From: Natrinema halophilum | Lineage (GTDB): Archaea; Halobacteriota; Halobacteria; Halobacteriales; Natrialbaceae | Assembly (NCBI RefSeq): GCF_013402815.2 | Contig: NZ_CP058601.1 | Location: 4,154,001-4,218,000 of the forward strand | DNA length: 64,000 bases | Direction of reading: 5' to 3' | Shown here: positions 45,509 to 54,122 of the stretch, piece after piece | How the letters are laid out: every line of letters begins with the position of its first letter | How positions within the stretch are numbered: the stretch's first letter is position 1 | Position numbers and translations under genes: made by a program | The notes under the pieces: model-generated | What the model was told of the DNA's origin: nothing | Databases searched by the model: none | Seen by the model: the letters and a program-made list of their open reading frames with translations, nothing else

Positions 45509-47122
45509 TCACTCCGGCAGGTCGTCACTCGAGACGAGGCGACGGGCGGCGAGTACTGCGCCACCGACCGTTCCGGCAAGTCCGCCAACGACGCCGAAGC
45601 CGGGTGTCTTTTCCGTTTCGTCGTCGGACCCGCTCGAATCGGCCTTCGAGTCGCTCGTCCCCCCGGTACTCTCGTTCGTCTCAGTGGCGTTCGAATCGTC
45701 GACAGCAGGGGTTTCAGACTCGAAATCGTCCGACTCGGTACCGTTTCGGGTGTCGGAACTCTCAGATTCGGTGCCGTCGCCAGTGTCCGCCCCTCCAGAT
45801 TCGGTGCCGTCGCCAGCACCATCGGCACCGTCATTCCCGGTACCGCCACTCTCGCTTCCAGTGGTGTCCGACATGTCCCGCATTGCTACTACACCGTCTC
45901 CTACCAGATACATCATGTCGCCGCTCACGACGAGGTCGAGGAAATCCCTCGAGTCGTCGTCCGGGAGAGCTGGTGTATACGTCCACTGTTTCGTCCCATC
46001 GTGTTTCGAAAGGGCGATTATTTCTTCGTTTTCATATGTGTAGACGGTATCCCCGACGATGATCGGTTGGGCCGTCACGTTAGAATTCCTCCACAGCTTT
46101 TCGCCGCTTTCTATATCAATCGCTGTCAACCCGCCCTTGTAGTGGCGGATGATGGACACGTTTTCACCATGAGCAACTCGATCGCCGTCGATTCCTCTCG
46201 TGATCACCTCTTGGGTCTCGATGTCGTAGAGGCCGACGACTGGATCCACACGACGATCCAAGGCGAACGTCGCTGAACTGACGGCCACTGATTCGACAGA
46301 TCTACTCAGACTGTCCTCCGCCTGAAAGTCCTCGTCTAGTTTCCATTGTATCTCACCCGTCGTCGGATCGAGCGCGAGGAGCTCTCCGACCGCTGATGCA
46401 TACACCAATCCGTTGGCTGCAGCCGGCGTCGTATCGAAGATCCGATCCTCCGTTGCGTGCTCGATTTGCCATCGAACCGTGCCATCATCGGTCTCGAGTG
46501 CATACAGCGAGCCGTTGACCGTCGTGTATACGGCGCCATATGCCACATTTGGGACGCTTGCCTTCCCATACTTGGGTGTCCACCAAAGAAAATTATCTTC
46601 TGAAGGGCCCTGATTCTCGTCGAAGGTGACCTCCCAGCTGATCTGTCCGTCCGAGCGATCCAGCGCAACGATCCCGTATGGCTTCCTGACGAAGACCGAT
46701 TCATCGTCCACCGCTGGATCGGTGCCAGCAACGGTCTCGTTTTTCCACTTGATCGACCCATCGTCGGCATTGAGTGCGGCGACACCCTCGGCGTTACCTG
46801 CGGAGTACCCCGTGTACACGGTGGCGTCTGTTGTGGCTATCTGAGAGTTTTTGAAGGTCGGCCTCGTATACGATTGATCGTTCACCCACACTGTTTCGAG
46901 TGCATTGCCATCGAATTCATGGCCATTCTCGATGTAACTCGCATTCTTCGAATTCCCCTGGTACGATGTCCACCCCTCGGGTTGACCCGTCTCCGGAAGA
47001 GACAGGAAATCGCTGTCCGTCTCAGCGCCAGTGACAGTCCCGCTTCCTACCGCACTCCCACCAGCGATGAGTACTGCACCCGTACTCGTCTTCAGAACGT
47101 CGCGCCGCTTGTATTCAGACAT
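45509..47122 (-). CDS. Tat-exported PQQ-like propeller with PGF-CTERM-like anchor, paralogue 3
   Basis: The 537-residue protein opens MSEYKRRDVLKTSTGAVLIA (Tat-type). Blades hold DGSIKWKNE, DGQISWEVTF, DGTVRWQIEH, TGEIQWKLDE, SGEKLWRNS and DGTKQWTYT. The linker from about 410 is Thr/Ser/Asp-rich; the C-terminus is KTPGFGVVGGLAGTVGG followed by ARRLVSSDD. It resembles paralogue 2 most closely in its two ends. It is the third of a head-to-tail array whose fourth member lies upstream in decayed form. Confidence 0.87.
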   Translation of the reverse strand: MSEYKRRDVLKTSTGAVLIAGGSAVGSGTVTGAETDSDFLSLPETGQPEGWTSYQGNSKNASYIENGHEFDGNALETVWVNDQSYTRPTFKNSQIATTDATVYTGYSAGNAEGVAALNADDGSIKWKNETVAGTDPAVDDESVFVRKPYGIVALDRSDGQISWEVTFDENQGPSEDNFLWWTPKYGKASVPNVAYGAVYTTVNGSLYALETDDGTVRWQIEHATEDRIFDTTPAAANGLVYASAVGELLALDPTTGEIQWKLDEDFQAEDSLSRSVESVAVSSATFALDRRVDPVVGLYDIETQEVITRGIDGDRVAHGENVSIIRHYKGGLTAIDIESGEKLWRNSNVTAQPIIVGDTVYTYENEEIIALSKHDGTKQWTYTPALPDDDSRDFLDLVVSGDMMYLVGDGVVAMRDMSDTTGSESGGTGNDGADGAGDGTESGGADTGDGTESESSDTRNGTESDDFESETPAVDDSNATETNESTGGTSDSKADSSGSDDETEKTPGFGVVGGLAGTVGGAVLAARRLVSSDDLPE

Positions 47123-47303
47123 ACACCGATGTGAAGTAGCGCCCCTCTTTTACTTACGGATGGTATAGTTTTACAATTAACACGCTGTGGGTTGCGATAC
47201 GTCGTCGGTACCGGTTTCCTCGGAGATAGACGGATTCGTCGCGGCACTTGCATGGTGCCCAACGCTTCGAATTTGGCAAAAATGACAATACGTGCGTCTA
47301 TTC

Positions 47304-48150
47304 TCAGTCACGCTCTGTCGGATCGTCACTTCTGCCGAGACGGCGAGTTACACGCACCGCGCCATCGACGGTGCTTGCGAGTCCGACGGCCACCCGAAGC
47401 CGGAAGTCTTTCTGCACATTGGTGTCGGATTCCGCTATGCTCGAATCGGTCTCGGGGTCAACCGGGCCGTTCCCGCTCTCGTCAGTATCGGCCCGTTCGA
47501 ACCGGCGTCAGTGGAGTCTGCAGCACTCGTGTCAGTATCAGAAGGATCGATACTACCGCTTTCACCGTCGGCGTCTCCTTTAGAAGCGCCATCGAAATCG
47601 TCGGCATCGGTGCCGCCATCGCCTCCACTATCTTGCGTCGCGCTTATCCGTATCGGATCTGGAATCGGGACTCCATTTGTGGTCTTCATCACAGTTGCAG
47701 GCACCATCGCCGTCGGTGTCAGTTTCATCCGGTGCGTTACGTGGCGAAGCAATTCGGCCGTCAGAGCCGATGACATAGATCGCATCGATGCTTGGTACGA
47801 CTCGAAAGCCGGACAACGAGAGAATATCTGGCAACTCTGGCGTGAACAGTGTCCCTCTCCGTCGATCTACCCACGTCGTGTACGAGGAGTGGGCCGACAC
47901 CGCTTGCATCGCTTGCCGAATACGGGCCATATTCAGTGCCGTCCGTACCAGCAATGCGGCTGTGGGCTTCTTTTCTGGGTTCTTCGTTCATCCAGCCCGT
48001 TCCGAGTGCGTCCGGATCGATATCGAGGCCATCCTTGCTGTGGTTCGCGTTCTTCGGAGCGGCGCGGCCGACGGTCTATCCATCCGGTCGATTCAGATTG
48101 GAGGGCGACGTTGAGCGTGCAGTCCCGGCAGTGGCGGTAGCGACACCATT
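47304..48150 (-). pseudogene. Decayed fourth PQQ-like propeller gene
   Basis: The minus strand holds pieces of a further paralogue. N-terminal side: PKNANHSKDGLDIDPDALGT and RIAGTDGTEYGPYSASDASG match the start of the propellers. Middle: DAIYVIGSDGRIASPRNAPD matches the last blade, directly after a large internal deletion. C-terminal side: VGLASTVDGAVRVTRRLGRS and then DDPTERD with a stop at 47304 match the anchor. Several frames and stop codons interrupt it, and the PGF motif is altered. It cannot encode a working protein. Confidence 0.85.
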
Positions 48151-48294
48151 CGTTGATACCTCGTCTCAACCCAACAGTCGCATCCTGGCTTCGCCACGTT
48201 CGGCAAGGAGCCCCCAACACGTGGATTCGATATCGAAGCGGAAGCCGATGGTCAGTATCGCAACACCAAAGACCCGGGCGGAACCGATTTCGGT

Positions 48295-48657
48295 ATGGCT
48301 GGCCCAGTAGTACTCGGCGCGGGTGGACTTCTGGTCCTCGTAATCGGCTCCGTATTGTTCAAACGGGCTCGCGGCCGAAATCGATCGGCAGGCGAGCGCC
48401 GATCGAAGGACCGCCACGAGGCAGCACAGAAACGCGAGCCGCCGGTCGATATCGGCGACACTGTGACGGTCGCCATCAGCGAGTTTACCGACCATCACTC
48501 CGGCGAACGACGAGCGGTCGGAAAAGTCGAGGGATTCGTCGTCTTCGTCGAAGACGTTCCCGACGACTGCGAGGTGACCGACCCGATTCGAATCTCGATT
48601 CTTTCGTTCAACCGCGGTCACACGTCGGCGACGGCGCGATATCTCGAGGCTGCGTAG
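48295..48657 (+). CDS. Membrane-anchored TRAM-domain-like protein
   Basis: The 120-residue protein has one N-terminal helix (VVLGAGGLLVLVIGSVLF), a basic linker (KRARGRNRSAGERRSKDRHE) and a TRAM-like beta-barrel from about 48 (PPVDIGDTVTVAISEFTD, GKVEGFVVFVEDVPDD, RISILSFNRGHTSATARY). TRAM domains bind RNA; a helix-tethered form is unusual. Coding-like sequence (GFDIEAEADGQYRNTKDPGG) runs in frame upstream of the ATG back to a stop near 48150, so the gene may have lost its original N-terminus. It is flanked by a pseudogene and a MITE-like element. Confidence 0.7.
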   Translation: MAGPVVLGAGGLLVLVIGSVLFKRARGRNRSAGERRSKDRHEAAQKREPPVDIGDTVTVAISEFTDHHSGERRAVGKVEGFVVFVEDVPDDCEVTDPIRISILSFNRGHTSATARYLEAA

Positions 48658-48784
48658 ACGTGTCGGAACTTACGGAGCCGACGAAACCACACGGATGTGA
48701 GGCCGACCCTGCGCGGGGAGTCAGGTAGATCGTGCAGGCCAGTTAGATGGGTGGACCACTCGTCGTATTTTCGCCAGACCTGAA

Positions 48785-48898
48785 CTATAGCAGTCGTTGA
48801 AACGATTCACCCACCGCTTGCGCTGGGGCGCCCAGCGAGCGCTCGCTGGCCGGGAATTCGCGAGCGAGATGTGCAATGACGTTCAACGACTACTATAG
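48785..48898. mobile_element. MITE-like element, copy 1
   Basis: This 114-bp element has near-perfect terminal inverted repeats: CTATAGCAGTCGTTGAAACG on the left and, on the right, CGTTCAACGACTACTATAG, which is its inverse apart from small differences. It encodes no protein and ends in TATAG, so TA target duplication is possible. A second, diverged copy occupies 60680-60790 with the same internal CCAGCGAGC...CGCTG...GGGGATTCG-like core. No source transposase is in the window. Confidence 0.75.
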
Positions 48899-49005
48899 CG
48901 GTCGTGATCGATCGTTTTGTAGCACCATCTTTCTGGGATTCTCGTCGCGGCTGCGATCGGTGCTGGTGGTCCAATCGTCGCCGATGTCGGTTCGACAGCA
49001 TCCGA

Positions 49006-49489
49006 CCCGTCGCGTTCACCGACGCGGTTTCCGCCGGCCTCTCCCTCGTGGACGAGTACGCACTCGACGAAGCTGACGAACTCCCGCGCGCCCGGGTATT
49101 CTGTTCGCAGTATGAGTCCGTCGTCGGTTATTCCGGGGTCGAAACGTTCGTCGAAGATCAGCGCCAGCCGGTCCACGACCAGCGGTTCGGCTATCGGCTC
49201 ACTATCTACGTCTCGGACTACGGCGACGTCGGAATCGAGCTGACGGACGATGGCTATCCGTTGCCCGAGCGGTCCCCGGATGGACCGACGCAGAAAGGGC
49301 GCGGTTCGTCGTTGGTAGCGACGCCCAGACGCCGACCGGGGACACGGTCGTTCCGTTTGCGACCGCGGGGAGGCGACGGCGTTTACCGAGGAGTACGGCG
49401 GCACCGTTCAGTCGTGGGAATCCATCCTCGGTCGCTCGTTCGAGCGCGACGACACGGCAGTCGCCCGCGCCCGCGTCGACGACCGCTAG
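49006..49489 (+). pseudogene. Broken NosL-like gene fragment
   Basis: The plus strand reads AFTDAVSAGLSLVDEYALDE, RVFCSQYESVVGYSGVETFV and YRLTIYVSDYGDVG in one frame. After two frameshifts it reads ARFVVGSDAQTPTGDTVVPF and then ATAFTEEYGGTVQSWESIL to a stop at 49487. Order and motifs recall the nitrous-oxide-reductase accessory protein NosL (VxYVTDY..., FVVGS..., F.EEYGG). No copper-binding Cys pair is intact. Identification is tentative, but the frame damage is plain. Confidence 0.5.
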
Positions 49490-49537
49490 TGACTGGCGGG
49501 CGAACGAGTAGAAAACGCGTCGTCACTTTCCGACTGG

Positions 49538-49648
49538 CCGACGTCGATAGTCGTCGGTGACGGTACGGACACCGTTCAAGAAGCCGTCGACCAGGCGCCG
49601 CCGGACACGACTGTTGGGGTTCCCGATGGGACTTCGCGATTATTCTGA
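49538..49648 (+). pseudogene. Short NosD-like fragment
   Basis: A 36-codon stretch reads TSIVVGDGTDTVQEAVDQAP then PDTTVGVPDGTS and stops at 49646. It resembles the beginning of NosD/right-handed beta-helix proteins (TIQxAVDxAxxGDTVxVxxGTY). There is no start, and the rest of the gene is absent. Its position right after a NosL-like wreck supports a decayed nos cluster, but the piece is short. Confidence 0.4.
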
Positions 49649-49735
49649 TCTCAGCGTCAGCCGCCACGAACTGATCGTTCAGATAGGGTGAAAATGAAAA
49701 ATCGATACCGAGTCGGTTCGTCAGCGCCGACGCCG

Positions 49736-51733
49736 TTATTCGCGGAGTCGGAGGACGAACGTCGTCAGCAGACCTGCGATCGCCGCGAGTCCAACTCCCA
49801 TTCCGAAGCCGGGGATGCTGTCGCCGCCGTTTTTGTCGTCCTTGTCATCTCCGTCGTTCGAATCGGTCTTCAGGTAATTTTGCATCTCGTCGGTTTTGAC
49901 CGGCGGGAATTCCTCGTCCCACTCGCCGGCCGCGTGGACGGTCGTCTTCGAGCCGACCACGTCGAGATGCTCGATGTCCGATTTCGTCGCCGACGCGGTG
50001 TCGACGTCGCCCATATCGTCGACGTAGACGTACACCGATGCGCTGCCATCGTTCGTTTCTGACGCGACACCGCTGATGGACATGGAGTTGCTGACGGTAT
50101 CCGTGAGCTTGCTCATGTCCTTGAATCGTGCGCCGCCTTCGATACGAACGGTTCCGTCACCGAGATTCGCGTCGACGCGAGCGACTTCGAGTTCGGACTC
50201 GGCCAGCGCCTGAACGAACTGATCGGCGTCCGAGGACATCGTGGTCGAACTGCTCTGAACCGACTTGGCCCACGCGTTGACCGCCTGCGTTGCCAAGTCT
50301 TTGGCCTCGAGATCGAACTGCGCATCGAGCGCGAGTTCGTCCCCGTCCGTTTTCGCGGACATCTCGAACGTGACGTCTTTCGGCGGTTCGACGCCCTCAG
50401 ATTCGAGTTTATCGATGTAGGCGCCCCAGTTTTCGGTGTTGCTCGAGATCGAGGCGTCGAGTTTCATCTCCTGATTCGACGTCTGTTCGATCGACCCGTC
50501 CCACTCGAGTTTCCACGTGAGGTCGGCCGCCTGCTGGGCCTCAATTGCCGTTCTTGCGCTCTCGATGTCCTCCTGCGGTATCTCCCCACTGGCGGAACTC
50601 GCTTCTATCATATCGATCATCGCGAGCGACAGTTCATCGTAGTTCGCGATGGCGATGGTCCAATCGGCGTCCATCGATCCACCACTTCCGTCGAGCGTGA
50701 ACTCGAGCGTCTCGATCTCGAGGTCGGTGACGGTAGACGCGATTTCGGTTGCTTCGGACCGACTCAGATCGGTCGACGGATCGCTCGCGAGTTGGCTCGC
50801 GAGTTGCTGTTCGATACCGTTGTCGATTCCGGAGTACTCGACCGTGAACTCGAGTGTGAGCTTGTATTGGCCGTTGGATTGTTCGACGAAGTTGTAGTTG
50901 GAAATCGTGACTTCACTCGATCCGCCAAGCCCCGTTGCGACGCTTGCGTACTGCTGCTGGAGGGTCTGCTTGGCTTTTTCACGGGTTTCCCACTGACTGG
51001 CGCTCCACTCGGAGACGAGTTGCTCCTGGGTCATGTCCAAGGTGTACCCGCTGTTCGTATCTTCGAGGGAAACGTCCATGTAGGTGCCCGAAGCGGCCGC
51101 ACCCATCCCACCCTCGACGGAGACGGATCCGCTCGTCTCGAGGCGATCCGGGGTAGCAGTGACGTGGCCGTTCGTGCTGACCGTCCCAGCAGTCGCGGCC
51201 TGGCTTTCGAACGTTCCCGTTGCGGACGCATCGAACGTATTCGCCTCGCTGGAAACTTCGCCGGAAACCTCGGCGTTGAGGTCTTTGAGGTCGTCGGGCT
51301 TTTGCATGATCATCGAGCCGTCTCCGGAGAGCCCGCTCTGGTCGAGGACCGCGGAGAAGCTCGCTTCCTCGTACTCCGCGTTCTGGTTATCGGTGTCGTC
51401 GACGACCAGCATGTGGACGAGTCCTTCGCTGACGTCCACCCCGAGGTCGAATTTGTTGAGGTCGGAACTATCGTCTTTGTAATGGAGAACGGCACTCCCG
51501 TCGTCTTTCAGATAGATGTCGTCAGCAGCGCCGAGGCTCGATTCGGCCTGCGAAATGCTGTCGTACGATTCGACGTCTGCGGTCGGCTCTGCAGCTTCTG
51601 CAGTCGTCGTCACCCCACCGTAGAGAAGCGGCAATCCCATCGTTGCAACTGCAACGGTAGCTACCAGAAAGACGGCAAGGAACGCCCGTACTCCGTCTTT
51701 CGTTCGTATCTTTGTATCTATTTTTGGCACCAT
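49736..51733 (-). CDS. Large PGF-CTERM surface protein
   Basis: The 665-residue protein has an N-terminal signal region with a hydrophobic helix (about 15-40: VRAFLAVFLVATVAVATMGL), a long Ser/Asp/Glu-rich extracellular body with repeated beta segments (DLEIETLEFTLDGSGG, VTFEMSAKTDGDELALDAQF), and the C-terminal anchor SIPGFGMGVGLAAIAGLLTT followed by FVLRLRE. PGF plus helix plus basic tail is the archaeosortase A sorting signal, so it should be lipid-linked to the cell surface. No enzyme motif is visible. Leaderless start at 51733 with TATA at 51754. Confidence 0.85.
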   Translation of the reverse strand: MVPKIDTKIRTKDGVRAFLAVFLVATVAVATMGLPLLYGGVTTTAEAAEPTADVESYDSISQAESSLGAADDIYLKDDGSAVLHYKDDSSDLNKFDLGVDVSEGLVHMLVVDDTDNQNAEYEEASFSAVLDQSGLSGDGSMIMQKPDDLKDLNAEVSGEVSSEANTFDASATGTFESQAATAGTVSTNGHVTATPDRLETSGSVSVEGGMGAAASGTYMDVSLEDTNSGYTLDMTQEQLVSEWSASQWETREKAKQTLQQQYASVATGLGGSSEVTISNYNFVEQSNGQYKLTLEFTVEYSGIDNGIEQQLASQLASDPSTDLSRSEATEIASTVTDLEIETLEFTLDGSGGSMDADWTIAIANYDELSLAMIDMIEASSASGEIPQEDIESARTAIEAQQAADLTWKLEWDGSIEQTSNQEMKLDASISSNTENWGAYIDKLESEGVEPPKDVTFEMSAKTDGDELALDAQFDLEAKDLATQAVNAWAKSVQSSSTTMSSDADQFVQALAESELEVARVDANLGDGTVRIEGGARFKDMSKLTDTVSNSMSISGVASETNDGSASVYVYVDDMGDVDTASATKSDIEHLDVVGSKTTVHAAGEWDEEFPPVKTDEMQNYLKTDSNDGDDKDDKNGGDSIPGFGMGVGLAAIAGLLTTFVLRLRE

Positions 51734-51753
51734 GGTTTGTAGTTCAGCTGATA

Positions 51754-51763
51754 GATTATAAAG
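51754..51763 (-). promoter_or_regulatory. TATA box for the PGF-CTERM protein gene
   Basis: The minus-strand sequence CTTTATAATC is centred about 25 bp before the ATG at 51733, a leaderless arrangement. The surrounding 40 bp are AT-rich. Confidence 0.55.
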
Positions 51764-51913
51764 TTTTATCTTCATAAATACCTAACGGTAAAAATCAAAA
51801 AGATAGCACTAGTAATGGCCAACCACTCCAACGATGGTCGGTAGTCGGTATTCGTTTCGGAAGGTGTCGCTTCCGATCGACAGCCTCTTTCGCTCGCCCC
51901 GGTCATATCGAGT

Positions 51914-53671
51914 ATGACCGACTTCTTCGAAGTACACGAGCGCGACGGGGCAGCGCGCGTGGGCGAACTTCGCCTGTCTTCGCCAATTTCGACCCCTGCG
52001 CTCGCCGACGGCGTCCTCGAGGACGCGGGCTCGCTCTGGAGCGGCGACCGTGAAATGCCGGCCGGTGACGAGTCACACCTCACCGTGCTCCCTCACCGAG
52101 CGTTTCCCGGCGGCACCGCAGACGAAGTTCAGGACTCGTTCGCCGTCGACTACCCCGACGTCGATTATCCCAGCGTCGCCGTCGTCTCGAGCGAGCACGC
52201 CGAAGACCACGGCACCGACGCGTACGCACTTTCGGACGTCCAGTCAGTGATGGGCCACGGCGAGGCACTCGTCGAAGCAATCGTAACCGTTCGCGAAGCG
52301 ATTCCAGCAGACACGGCGTTGCTCCTCTCCGGAGTCGCGACGCCACGAAACGTCGCGCTGTTGGCCTACGCGGGCGTGGACCTGTTCGACGAGACCGCAG
52401 CCGTCGTCAGGGGAACGGAAGGCCGGTATCTGACGGCCGACGATGCGTACTTTCTCGAGGATCTCGACGAACTTCCCTGTTCGTGCCCGGCGTGCCAGCA
52501 GCCCCGCGACGAGTTTACCCGCGAGGACTGCGCCGACCACAACACCAACGCCCTCGCAGCAGAACTGGCGATCGTCCGTCGGCGCATTCGCGACGGCCGC
52601 CTTCGGGATTACGTCGAAGGACAGACCCGCCACGACCAGTGGCTCACCGCTGCAATGCGAGAGCTCGATTCCCAGTGGGGCTACCTCGAGGAACGGACGC
52701 CCATCCTTCGCGATGCCGAAATCAGCGCCGCGACCGAGGACACCCTCCGCCGAGTGGAAATACAGCGCTTTGCCGACCGGGTGACGACGCGCTACCGAAA
52801 CCGGTTCAAGAACCCGCTCGTGCTGGTCCCCTGTTCTGCGGCCAAACCCTACAGCGAGTCCCAGAGCCACCGCCAGTTCCACGACGCCATTCAGTGGCGC
52901 GCCCACCTCGTCTCCATGACCAGCCCCATCGGCGTCGTTCCCCAGGAACTCGAGACGACCTACCCCGCTCAACACTACGATACGGTGGTGACGGGCCGCT
53001 GGTCCGAAGACGAGAAGCAATTCGTAAGCGAGGTGCTGCAACGCTACCTCGAGCGCAACGAGTACCCGGACGTAATCGCACACGTCCCCGACGAGGGCTA
53101 CCGAGACATCGTCGAACGCGTCGAAGAACGACTCGAACTCGAAATCACGTACACGGTTCCCGAGGGTGGACATCCGACCGACGACACGTCGCTTGCGAAC
53201 CTCGCCGAGTCCCTCTCGGGCGAATTGCAGTACTCCAAGCGGGAACGAGAGCACAATACGGTCCGTGCCATCGCGGACTACCTGCTCGGCGACGGCGCCG
53301 GCGACGCCCTCTTCGAGGATATCAAGACGACCAGCCGGTATCCAAAGATCCAGGTCCGTGACGACGCGGATACCCAACTCGCGACGATGGTTCCTCAATA
53401 CGGGACCCTTTCGTTCACTCTCGCGGGTGCTCGACGGTGGCTCGAGAGTGATGCGCCGGTCAAACGCGTCGAGATCGATGGGTTCGTTCCTCACGGTAGC
53501 GTCCTCGCGCCGGGCGTCGTCGATGCCGACGAGGAAATCCGCGTCGGCGACGAGGTCGTCGTCGAGGGACCGAACGCCTTCGCAGTCGGACGTGCAGAGA
53601 TGTTCGGCCGGGAAATGTCCGAGAGTACGCGCGGTATCGCCTGTGAGATCCGCCATGTGGAGGAGCGGTAG
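51914..53671 (+). CDS. arcS: Archaeosine synthase
   Basis: The 585-residue protein is the TgtA2/ArcS family: an N-terminal TGT-like half without the catalytic pattern (LLLSGVATPRNVALLAYAGV; CSCPACQQPRDEF), then the ArcS core motif LVLVPCSAAKPYSESQSHRQ (about 297-316), and a C-terminal PUA RNA-binding domain (about 510-585: VKRVEIDGFVPHGSVLAPGV). ArcS transfers lysine onto preQ0 in tRNA, and RaSEA completes archaeosine. TgtA and RaSEA are encoded in the same window. Confidence 0.93.
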   Translation: MTDFFEVHERDGAARVGELRLSSPISTPALADGVLEDAGSLWSGDREMPAGDESHLTVLPHRAFPGGTADEVQDSFAVDYPDVDYPSVAVVSSEHAEDHGTDAYALSDVQSVMGHGEALVEAIVTVREAIPADTALLLSGVATPRNVALLAYAGVDLFDETAAVVRGTEGRYLTADDAYFLEDLDELPCSCPACQQPRDEFTREDCADHNTNALAAELAIVRRRIRDGRLRDYVEGQTRHDQWLTAAMRELDSQWGYLEERTPILRDAEISAATEDTLRRVEIQRFADRVTTRYRNRFKNPLVLVPCSAAKPYSESQSHRQFHDAIQWRAHLVSMTSPIGVVPQELETTYPAQHYDTVVTGRWSEDEKQFVSEVLQRYLERNEYPDVIAHVPDEGYRDIVERVEERLELEITYTVPEGGHPTDDTSLANLAESLSGELQYSKREREHNTVRAIADYLLGDGAGDALFEDIKTTSRYPKIQVRDDADTQLATMVPQYGTLSFTLAGARRWLESDAPVKRVEIDGFVPHGSVLAPGVVDADEEIRVGDEVVVEGPNAFAVGRAEMFGREMSESTRGIACEIRHVEER

Positions 53672-53701
53672 GAACACGGAAACCGACGACCGACGGAGAC
53701 G

Positions 53702-53839
53702 CTACCGCGACGGCTGTACTGCTTCGCGGCCGTCGACGACGCGTTCTCGACAGGACGGACACCGGGAACCGTTTACGAATCGATTGACGAATCGTTCACA
53801 CTCGGGACACTGAAAGAGACAGGACTTCGAGGGGGACAT
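53702..53839 (-). CDS. 45-residue double-CPxC zinc-finger protein
   Basis: The frame reads MSPSKSCLFQCPECERFVNR and then SRCPSCRERVVDG, giving two CPxC knuckles at about 11-14 and 28-31, a zinc ribbon. Such very small zinc proteins are a known class in haloarchaea and usually lack assigned roles. It converges with arcS, whose stop is 31 bp away. Confidence 0.7.
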   Translation of the reverse strand: MSPSKSCLFQCPECERFVNRFVNGSRCPSCRERVVDGREAVQPSR

Positions 53840-54122
53840 CTTGTTTCGTCGCCATTTCGAGGAGCCGAATAGGTGTTTTCCCGTGCTTCACTGCGGGAAA
53901 ACGGACCCGGTCGCGAACCGGTGAGCCGATGCGTGGGGGGTCGGTGCTGTGCGTTCATCCTCGTCACCGCTGTGCGATCATCCTTATCACCATTACGAAA
54001 GCCGTTGAGACGCGAATTCGACGAACCTGATGACTATCGCGGCGGATCGAAGCGAGACTCGAAGATCGCGAGCCCGAATATCGCGGCGAGGAAGTCGGAG
54101 AGTTCCGATTGGTCGGTACTGA

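Noticed and set aside
48785-48898. Structured RNA gene
   Set aside because: The long inverted termini with a second diverged copy at 60680 fit a mobile element better.
52244-53677. 477-codon minus-strand frame opposite arcS
   Set aside because: It is a shadow of the ArcS gene, which has all expected motifs.
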